From Phylloscopus collybita (lineage: Eukaryota; Chordata; Aves; Passeriformes; Phylloscopidae), in assembly GCA_027886175.1 (NCBI GenBank), contig JAJNNQ010000097.1:262501-326500 (forward strand): a stretch of DNA of 64,000 nucleotides. The letters run 5' to 3'. Below the pieces are notes generated by a model, which was given only the letters and a program-made list of their open reading frames with translations, was not told where the DNA came from and did no database searches. This document shows, piece after piece, positions 60,401-64,000 of this stretch; the first letter of the stretch is position 1, and every line of letters begins with the position of its first letter. Position numbers and translations under genes: made by a program.

Positions 60401-62058
60401 GGAAGAGAAAGGGAAGAGAAAGGGGAAGAGAAAAGGAAGACAATGGGAAAAGGGGAAAAAGGGGAAGAGAAGGGAAGGAAAAGAAAGAAAAAAGAAAAGG
60501 AATAAAGGAAGAAAAAGGGAAGAGAAAAGGAAGAAGAAGGGAGGAAAAAAGAAAGAAAAAGGGAAGAGAAAAGAAAGAAAAAGGGAAGAGAAAAGGGAGA
60601 AAAAAGGAAGAAAAAAGAAAAAGGGAAGAAAAAAGGAAGAAAAAAGGAAGAAAAAGGGAAGAGCAAGCCGAGAGTTTTCCTCTACAGGACCCTCAGGGCC
60701 AGGCTGGAGCCGCAGGAGGTTTTGAACAGGAAAATAAATCCTTTCCCTCCTCAGTGAGCGGGCTGAGGCTGAGCCGGGTGCTCTGCCCGGTGCAGACCCC
60801 GCCCGGCCCCGTCCCTCCCGCGGCTGCTCCGGGGAGCGGCCGGAGCTGGATCCGCCCCTCTCACCTGGTCCGTGCCCCTCTCACCCTGTCCTTGCCCCTC
60901 TCACCTGGTCCGTGCCCCTCTCACCCTGTCCTGCCCCTCTCACCTTGTTTGTGCCCCTCTCACCCGGTCCGTGCCCCTCTCACCTCGTTCGTGCCCCTCT
61001 CACCCTGTCCTGTCCCTCTCACCCTGTCCTGTCCCTCTCACCCTGTCCTTGTCCCTCTCACCCTGTCCGTGCCCCTCTCACCCTGTCCGTGCCCCTCTCA
61101 CCTTGTCCTGCCCCTCTCACCCTGTCCTGCCCCTCTCACGTCGTCCTGCCCCTCTCACCCTGTCCTTGTCCCTCTCACCTCGTCCGGCCCCTCTCACCTC
61201 GTCCTGCCCCTCTCACCTCGTCCTTGCCCCTCTCACCCTGTCCTGCCCCTCTCACCTCGTCCCTGCCCCTCTCACCTTGTCCTTGCCCCTCTCACCCTGT
61301 CCTGCCCCTCTCACCCTGTCCTGTCCCTCTCACCCTGTCCTGCCCCTCTCACCTCGTCCCTGCCCCTCTCACCCCGTCCCTGCCCCTCTCACCCTGTCCT
61401 TGTCCCTCTCACCCTGTCCTGCCCCTCTCACCTCGTCCTGTCCCTCTCACCCTCTCCTTGTCCCTCTCACCCTCTCCTTGTCCCTCTCACCCTGTCCTTG
61501 CCCCTCTCACCTGGTCCCTGCCCCTCTCACCTCGTCCTGCCCCTCTCACCCTGTCCTGCCCCTCTCACCTCGTCCTGCCCCTCTCACCTTGTCCTGCCCC
61601 TCTCACCCTGTCCTTGTCCCTCTCACCTCGTCCCTGTCCCTCTCACCCTGTCCTGCCCCTCTCACCTCGTCCTTGCCCCTCTCACCTCGTCCGCGCCCCT
61701 CTCACCCTGTCCTGCCCCTCTCACCCCGTCCTTGTCCCTCTCACCTGGTCCTGCCCCTCTCACCTGGTCCGTGCCCCTCTCACCTCGTCCCTGCCCCTCT
61801 CACCCTGTCCTGTCCCTCTCACCCTGTCCTTGTCCCTCTCACCTCGTCCTGCCCCTCTCACCCTGTCCTGCCCCTCTCACCCTGTCCTGCCCCTCTCACC
61901 TCGTCCTGTCCCTCTCACCCTGTCCCTGTCCCTCTCACCCTGTCCCTGCCCCTCTCACCTCGTCCTGTCCCTCTCACCTCGTCCTGCCCCTCTCACCTTG
62001 TCCTTGCCCTTGCTCCTCACTCGGCCGCTCCGGCTCCAGTCCACGTCCAGCGACACCT
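30201..62058 (-). CDS. PADI1: Peptidylarginine deiminase gene A (PADI1-like), exons 4-16, cut by the right window edge
   Basis: Gene span containing thirteen coding exons (1649 nt including stop). If exons 1-3 have the lengths seen in gene B (346 nt), the protein would be 664 residues, the usual PAD size (human PADI1 663, PADI3 664). Catalytic positions are present: Asp opening exon 10 ([20 protein letters not shown]), His and Asp in VGHVDEF (exon 12), and Cys in HCGTN (exon 16). The substrate-binding arginines in SPRNRG are kept, and the C-terminus is the family FKWWxxVP. Exons 12-15 resemble human PADI1 most, while exons 6-8 look more PADI3-like. The gene stands upstream of a second PADI on the same strand, as PADI1 does relative to PADI3 in mammals. 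No frameshift or stop was seen, so the gene looks functional. Exons 1-3 were not found up to base 64000. Confidence 0.94.
30530..30655 (-). CDS. PADI1: PADI gene A exon 15
   Basis: 126 nt encoding [20 protein letters not shown] then [20 protein letters not shown] and DM. Acceptor CCGCAG ends at 30656 and donor GTGAGA starts at 30529. It is PADI1-like ([19 protein letters not shown]). Confidence 0.94.
30775..31235. repeat. CCCAT pentamer array in gene A intron 14
   Basis: Pure CATCC/CCCAT runs at about 30966-31022 and 31088-31230, with related CCATCCCAGCCTCCCACCCC units before them. Confidence 0.95.
31255..32415. repeat. GTCCCTGTCCCCAT-type array in gene A intron 14
   Basis: About 1.16 kb of hexamer-related words (GTCCCT, GTCCCC, ATGTCCCT, GTGTCCCT) forming units near 18 bp, running up to the exon 14 donor. 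Confidence 0.94.
32419..32498 (-). CDS. PADI1: PADI gene A exon 14
   Basis: 80 nt encoding [20 protein letters not shown] then DNRHVQ. Same length and pattern as the PADI1 loop (LKHQAKRSINEMLAD); PADI3 is longer and different here. Acceptor CCGCAG ends at 32499 and donor GTGGGA starts at 32418. Confidence 0.91.
32515..33405. repeat. GGACAGAGGGACGGACAGAT-type array filling gene A intron 13
   Basis: Purine-rich units of about 12-24 bp fill nearly the whole 943-bp intron. Confidence 0.94.
33442..33535 (-). CDS. PADI1: PADI gene A exon 13
   Basis: 94 nt encoding [20 protein letters not shown] then [23 protein letters not shown] is identical to human PADI1. Acceptor CCGCAG ends at 33536 and donor GTGAGG starts at 33441. 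Confidence 0.93.
33565..34150. repeat. ~43-bp minisatellite in gene A intron 12
   Basis: About 13 copies with the cores GGGGAGGCACCACGGCCACC and CCAAACACAGCCCC. Confidence 0.94.
34155..35205. repeat. ~39-bp minisatellite in gene A intron 12
   Basis: About 25 copies with the core CCATGGGATGCCCATGGAGA and ATCCCAAATCCATCC. CATGGGATGCCCATG is a near palindrome within each unit. Confidence 0.94.
35276..35420 (-). CDS. PADI1: PADI gene A exon 12 (catalytic His and Asp)
   Basis: 145 nt encoding [20 protein letters not shown], then [20 protein letters not shown]. His and the second Asp of VGHVDEF equal PAD4 His471 and Asp473. The sequence is closest to human PADI1. Acceptor CCGCAG ends at 35421 and donor GTGCCG starts at 35275. 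Confidence 0.94.
35440..36940. repeat. CCCCAAATCC-type array at the 3' end of gene A intron 11
   Basis: About 1.5 kb of CCCCAAATCCCATCCACTG and CCCCAAACCCGGC units of 15-34 bp, grading after 36250 into CCCCAAATTCC variants. In the transcript these read GGGGATTTGGGG and are G-quadruplex capable. Confidence 0.93.
37010..41395. repeat. 4.4-kb AT-rich array in gene A intron 11
   Basis: Related units of about 35-60 bp with AAATATATCAATATAAATA and CTAAATCCCTATATTATAT, roughly 90 copies with subfamilies. A pure ATAAAT hexamer run lies at about 38245-38335. It is strongly AT-rich inside a GC-rich gene. Confidence 0.94.
41396..41615. other. Unique island in gene A intron 11 with homeodomain-like sites
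   Basis: About 220 bp with no tandem repeats between two large arrays. It contains TTAATTAA (41520-41527), TAATGA (41536-41541) and TTAATTA (41547-41553). No exon is seen; it is a candidate regulatory element by composition only. Confidence 0.4.
41620..42535. repeat. G/T-only low-complexity tract in gene A intron 11
   Basis: About 0.9 kb of GGGGTTTTTTGGGG-like sequence with GTGTGTGT runs. The transcript strand is C/A-rich. Confidence 0.95.
42536..42722. other. Unique GC-rich island in gene A intron 11
   Basis: About 185 bp flanked by low-complexity tracts. It includes TTGGCAGGCGG (near 42569) and GAGCTGCCAAG (near 42592), an inverted TTGGCAG/CTGCCAA pair about 27 bp apart. No exon is recognised. 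Confidence 0.4.
42723..44295. repeat. 1.6-kb homopurine array (GGGGGAAAA) in gene A intron 11
   Basis: An A24 run (42723-42746) is followed by about 150 copies of a 9-10-bp GGGGGAAAA unit, with GGGGGAAATG and GGGGAAACG variants. A ~450-bp block (42900-43300) appears duplicated at 43330-43660 and again at 43690-43900, giving higher-order structure. Confidence 0.95.
44453..44604 (-). CDS. PADI1: PADI gene A exon 11
   Basis: 152 nt encoding [20 protein letters not shown] then [13 protein letters not shown] and [14 protein letters not shown], part of the catalytic barrel. Acceptor TCCCAG ends at 44605 and donor GTGAGA starts at 44452. Intron 10 is 95 bp. Confidence 0.94.
44700..44807 (-). CDS. 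PADI1: PADI gene A exon 10 (catalytic Asp)
   Basis: 108 nt encoding [20 protein letters not shown] then [16 protein letters not shown]. The first Asp equals PAD4 Asp350. Calcium ligands and both substrate-binding Arg positions are kept. Acceptor CCACAG ends at 44808 and donor GTGCGT starts at 44699. Confidence 0.94.
44955..46230. repeat. ~67-bp minisatellite in gene A intron 9
   Basis: About 20 copies with the cores GGTGACACCACAGCCACGGT, GTCCTCCTGGTGTCCCC and GGCAGTGGGACCCTCCTGCC. Length variants of 50-68 bp arise by loss of the GTCCTCCTGG block. Confidence 0.94.
46330..46945. repeat. ~20-bp array beside the gene A exon 9 donor
   Basis: About 30 copies of CCATCCCCGCTCCTTTCCC and shorter variants. 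Confidence 0.93.
46959..47082 (-). CDS. PADI1: PADI gene A exon 9
   Basis: 124 nt encoding [20 protein letters not shown] then KANCKLTVC and RSDRWIQ. It shares HGSNExFLE and KANCKLTxC with human PADI1. Acceptor CCGCAG ends at 47083. Donor GTCCGG at 46958 has weak +3 to +6 positions. Confidence 0.92.
47180..47885. repeat. ~60-72-bp minisatellite in gene A intron 8
   Basis: About ten copies with the cores GGCCTGGAGAGGGAACTCCA, TTGGGATTCAAATGCCCTGG and GCAGCATTCCTGCATGGGAT. Confidence 0.93.
47928..48640. repeat. ~25-bp GC-rich minisatellite in gene A intron 8
   Basis: About 27 copies of CTGCCTGAGCCCGGCTCACC followed by CGGGG or CGGGA, with extra CTGCCGGGG words. The minus strand of each unit has CGGGTGAGCC (donor-like) and GGCTCAGGCAG (acceptor-like). 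Confidence 0.94.
48705..49262. repeat. ~40-bp minisatellite made of exon 8 end plus donor, gene A intron 8
   Basis: Fourteen upstream-to-downstream copies end exactly at the real exon 8 boundary. The minus-strand unit includes CTGGAGGTGTTTGTCTGCAG (exon 8 end, coding LEVFVC) followed by GTATTTGGG or GTAGGGGG. Thirteen copies keep a GT donor; one (near 48795) has lost it. Confidence 0.93.
49260..49363 (-). CDS. PADI1: PADI gene A exon 8
   Basis: 104 nt encoding [20 protein letters not shown] then [14 protein letters not shown]. Acceptor CCTCAG ends at 49364. Donor CTGCAG|GTATTT starts at 49259. The last ~23 exon bases (coding PLEVFVC) and this donor are repeated many times in intron 8. Confidence 0.94.
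49452..49627 (-). CDS. PADI1: PADI gene A exon 7
   Basis: 176 nt encoding [20 protein letters not shown] then [20 protein letters not shown]. Acceptor CCGCAG ends at 49628 and donor GTACGG starts at 49451. The following intron is only 88 bp. Confidence 0.93.
49690..51910. repeat. ~32-37-bp minisatellite in gene A intron 6
   Basis: About 65 copies with the cores GGATTCCCACCGGGAACTCA and GCACTGGGGAAACC. From 51260 a homogeneous 37-bp subfamily (ACCTGGATAACCCC) dominates, suggesting recent expansion. Confidence 0.94.
51911..52325. other. CpG-rich unique island in gene A intron 6
   Basis: About 400 bp without tandem repeats, rich in CpG, between two arrays. It contains AGCAGCAGC and TCC triplet runs. 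No PAD exon or other coding match is recognised. Confidence 0.45.
52326..55055. repeat. ~120-145-bp tandem repeat in gene A intron 6
   Basis: About 21 copies with the cores GAGTTTTGGGGTACAGGG, TCACAGCAAACAGGGTTTGA, GTGGGAAAAGCCTCCCTGGA and TGTGCAGCAGCAGAG. Length classes alternate, giving a higher-order order of two or three units. Confidence 0.94.
55078..55528. repeat. ~9-bp GGGGCTCC array beside the gene A exon 6 donor
   Basis: Words GGGGCTCC, GGGACTCC and GGGAGCTCC tile about 450 bp. Confidence 0.94.
55539..55664 (-). CDS. PADI1: PADI gene A exon 6
   Basis: 126 nt encoding [20 protein letters not shown] then [11 protein letters not shown]. DMSVMxLRTxGP is the PADI3 form (PADI1 has DMSPMLL). 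Acceptor CCCCAG ends at 55665 and donor GTGAGT starts at 55538. Confidence 0.93.
55740..56094. other. AT-rich non-tandem part of gene A intron 5
   Basis: A-rich sequence with several A runs (for example 55850-55861 and 55882-55899). No gene or clear tandem unit is seen. Confidence 0.6.
56095..56790. repeat. ~69-bp AT-rich array in gene A intron 5
   Basis: About ten copies with the cores CATAAATAATAACCGATGCT, ATAAAAATAACTAAAAAAA and CTAATTGACAACATTATT. Confidence 0.94.
56975..57092 (-). CDS. PADI1: PADI gene A exon 5 (calcium-site exon)
   Basis: 118 nt encoding [20 protein letters not shown], then [19 protein letters not shown]. It has the conserved NCDRD calcium-site core but a shorter acidic run than gene B. 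Acceptor CTCCAG ends at 57093 and donor GTGGGC starts at 56974. Confidence 0.93.
57120..57548. repeat. ~30-bp GC-rich minisatellite beside the gene A exon 5 acceptor
   Basis: About 14 copies of CCGGGGGGGATTTGCCCCCC and variants. The unit holds G runs next to C runs and could fold as a hairpin. Confidence 0.93.
57590..59910. repeat. 2.3-kb CCCCAAAAC array in gene A intron 4
   Basis: CCCCAAAACAACCCCAAAA, CCCCAAACTG and CCCCAAAAAGC words repeat about 200 times. A composite of several hundred bp is partly duplicated (58230-58750 resembles 59270-59830). The transcript strand is GGGGTTTT-rich. Confidence 0.95.
59915..60175. other. Unique segment with a three-copy 24-bp repeat, gene A intron 4
   Basis: Mostly non-repetitive. 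TTAATTAGCCCGGCCGGGCT followed by GTGG occurs about three times at 60013-60090. Confidence 0.6.
60180..60665. repeat. G/A-only tract (AAGAAAAAGGGAAGAGAAA) in gene A intron 4
   Basis: About 485 bp of almost pure purine on the plus strand. Confidence 0.95.
60666..60855. other. Unique segment in gene A intron 4
   Basis: About 190 bp without tandem repeats, CpG-rich towards 60855. No exon is recognised. Confidence 0.45.
60856..61996 (-). repeat. ~19-20-bp minisatellite made of exon 4 donor copies, gene A intron 4
   Basis: About 58 copies of the minus-strand unit GGACAAGGTGAGAGGGGCA and close variants (GGACAGGGTGAGAGG, GACGAGGTGAGAGG, GACCAGGTGAGAGG) lead without a break into the real exon 4 boundary, GGACAAG|GTGAGAGGGGCA. 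Essentially all copies keep GTGAGAGG. Confidence 0.95.
61997..62058 (-). CDS. PADI1: PADI gene A exon 4 (first exon in window)
   Basis: 62 nt encoding [20 protein letters not shown] plus K, similar to human PADI1 (RTGKVKRSQGDK). Acceptor CTCCAG ends at 62059. Donor AAG|GTGAGAGG starts at 61996 and is the first unit of a long array of near-identical donors in intron 4. Confidence 0.92.
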
Positions 62059-62089
62059 CTGGAGAGAGAGGAGAGGGAGACCGGGGTGG

Positions 62090-63400
62090 GGGACGAGCTC
62101 CTGGTGCCCTTTTGGGCTCCTCCTCACCACCCTGACCCCACACCAGCCCCCCTGAGCTGCTCCAGACCCAACGAGTCCCACCAAGCCAAACCCAACCCAA
62201 CCCAACAGCTTTGCTGTGGCTTTCTTTCTTTGATCTCCAGCTGTCCCCTCTGGTTTTGGTTCCCTCCAGGGGCAGGGGACAAGCTCTTGGTGCCCTTTTG
62301 GGCTCCTCCTGGGCACCCTGACCCCACACCAGCCCCCAGAGCTGCTCCAGATCCAGCGAGTCCCACCAAGCCAAACCCAAACCCAACCCAACCACTTTGC
62401 CGCGGCTTTTCCTCTTCGCTCTCCAGCTGTCCCCTCTGGTTTTGGTTCCCACCAGTGGTGAGGGATGAGCCCTCAGTGCCCTTTTGGGCTCCTCCTCACC
62501 ACTCTGACCCCACCTCATCCCCCTGAGCTGCTCCAGACCCAACGAGTCCCACAAAGCCGGGGAGGAGAATCCAACCCAACGGCTTTGCCGTGGCTTTTCC
62601 TCTTCGCTCTCCAGCTGTCCCCTCTGGTTTTGGTTCCCACCAGGGGTGAGGGCTGAACTCTTGGTGCCCTTTTGGGCTCCTCCTGGGCACCCTGACCCCA
62701 CACCAGCCCCCCTGAGCTGCTCCAGACCCAACGAGTCCCACCAAGCCAAACCCAACCCAACCCAACAGCTTTGCCGCGGCTTTTCCTCTTCGATCTCCAG
62801 CTGTTTCCTCTGGTTTTGGTTCCCACCAGTGGTGAGGGATGAGCCCTCAGTGCCCTTTTGGGCTCCTTCTCACCACTCTGACCCCACCTCATCCCCCTGA
62901 GCTGCTCCAGACCCAACGAGTCCCACAAAGCCGGGGAGGAGAATCCAACCCAACGGCTTTGCCGTGGCTTTTCCTCTTCGCTCTCCAGCTGTCCCCTCTG
63001 GTTTTGGTTCCCCCAGCAGGGGTGGGGGACGAGCTCTTGGTGCCTTTTTGGGGTCCTCCTGGGCACTCTGACCCCACACCAGCCCCCAGAGCTGCTCCAG
63101 ACCAAACGAGTCCCACCAAGCTGGAGAAGAAACTCCAACCCAACGGCTTTGCCGTGGCTTTTCCTCTTTGATCTCCAGCTGTCCCCTCCTGTTTTGGTCC
63201 CCACCAGGGGTGGGGGATGAACCCTCAGTGCCCTTTTGGGGTCCTCCTCACCACCCTGACCCCACACCAGCTCCCCTGAGCTGCTCCAGACCCAACGAGT
63301 CCCACAAAGCCGGGGAGGAGAATCCAACCCAACGGCTTTGCCGTGGCTTTTCCTCTTCGCTCTCCAGCTGCCCCCTCTGGTTTTGGTTCCCCCAGCAGGG
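62090..63400. repeat. ~185-bp tandem repeat in gene A intron 3
   Basis: Seven copies with the cores GGTGCCCTTTTGGGCTCCTC, GAGCTGCTCCAGACCCAACG, CTTTGCCGTGGCTTTTCCTC and CTCCAGCTGTCCCCTCTGG. Two alternating subtypes (ACCAAGCCAAACCC versus ACAAAGCCGGGGAG) suggest a two-unit higher-order repeat. Confidence 0.93.
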
Positions 63401-63429
63401 ACATCCCCACCTCACGGCAGGTTTTACGT

Positions 63430-63740
63430 GTTCATTGCGTTTTTTACGTTTTCGTGCCAGATTTTGTGTTTCCATGCCAGTTTTTTTTATATTTTCATGG
63501 CAGATTTTGTGTTTCCATGCCGTTTTTTATATTTTCATAGCAAATTTTGTGTTTCCATGCCAGTTTTTTTATATTTTCATGACAGATTTTGTGTTTCCAT
63601 GCCAGTTTTTTTATATTTTCATAGCAAATTTTGTGTTTTCATGCATTTTTTTATGTTTTCATGGCAGATTTTGTGTTTCCATGCCGGTTTTTTATGTTTT
63701 CGTGGCAGATTTTGTGCTTCCATGCTGTTTTTCACATTTT
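63430..63740. repeat. ~42-bp AT-rich array in gene A intron 3
   Basis: About seven copies with the cores TATTTTCATGGCAGATTTTG and TGTTTCCATGCCAGTTTTTT. Confidence 0.93.
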
Positions 63741-64000
63741 CACCCATTTCCCATTGCTCTCCACGAAGCCAAAACACGGAAGGGCAAAAACTCATTTTCC
63801 CTGTGGCCAAGCAGACCCAACATACAACTCCTAGGAAACCTGAGGAGGGCTTTCCCTCCCAAGGCTCTTCCTGCCCCCAATTCCTGCCTCTGCTGCAGAG
63901 CTTTGGGGTGGTGACCCCATCCCAACCCCACCTCAATCCCAACCCCAGAGCTGCTCTGGGACAACGCAGGGATTGTTCTCCTTGGGGCCGAGAGGATGAT
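63741..64000. other. Unique right-edge segment, gene A intron 3
   Basis: About 260 bp with no tandem repeat. No match to PADI exon 3 was found on the minus strand. Confidence 0.5.

Noticed and set aside
62059..64000. Gene A exons 1-3
   Set aside because: I searched the minus strand for the RVSYF and LYLTCV pattern with flanking AG and GT and found none, so they must lie beyond the window.

Overview
This is vertebrate nuclear DNA, most likely from a bird and probably a GC-rich microchromosome. The genes are split into short exons with GT-AG introns, CpG-rich patches are common, and most of the window is tandem minisatellite. The species cannot be named from the sequence.

Two peptidylarginine deiminase (PADI) genes lie head to tail on the minus strand. 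The upstream gene (gene A, right part) enters from beyond base 64000. Its exons 4-16 run from 62058 to a stop codon at 30201-30203, with a poly(A) signal at 29684-29689. The downstream gene (gene B, left part) starts at an ATG at 27139-27137, 46 bases behind a TATA box, and leaves the left edge after exon 10 at 1244. Every coding exon from B1 to B10 and A4 to A16 can be placed with matching splice phases. Exons 4, 5, 6, 8 and 10 have identical lengths in the two genes. PAD enzymes use calcium to convert peptidyl-arginine to citrulline. Gene A has the catalytic Asp, His, Asp and Cys positions, and gene B shows the Asp at residue 350 before the window ends. Both genes belong to the PADI1/3/4 group. 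Synteny (PADI1 followed by PADI3 on one strand) suggests A = PADI1 and B = PADI3, but similarity differs from exon to exon, so the paralogue numbers are provisional.

Coding sequence is only about 2.8 kb. Introns are of two kinds: about 90 bp (B9, A7, A10, A15) or 0.7-10 kb and filled almost entirely by one to several tandem arrays, each with its own unit of about 5 to 185 bp. The array units open several reading frames at once, which produces many long but spurious ORFs.

The most unusual observation is that four arrays contain copies of the neighbouring splice junction. Intron A4 repeats the exon 4 donor about 58 times. Intron A8 repeats the last ~23 bases of exon 8 plus its donor about 13 times. 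Intron B7 repeats the exon 8 acceptor about 50 times, and intron B4 repeats the exon 5 acceptor region about 28 times. The true splice sites therefore sit at the end of long ladders of near-identical decoys. Other notable items are a 2.3-kb array that is GGGGTTTT-like in the transcript, long homopurine tracts, a 30-bp minisatellite inside the gene A 3' UTR, and a few short non-repetitive islands that could be regulatory.
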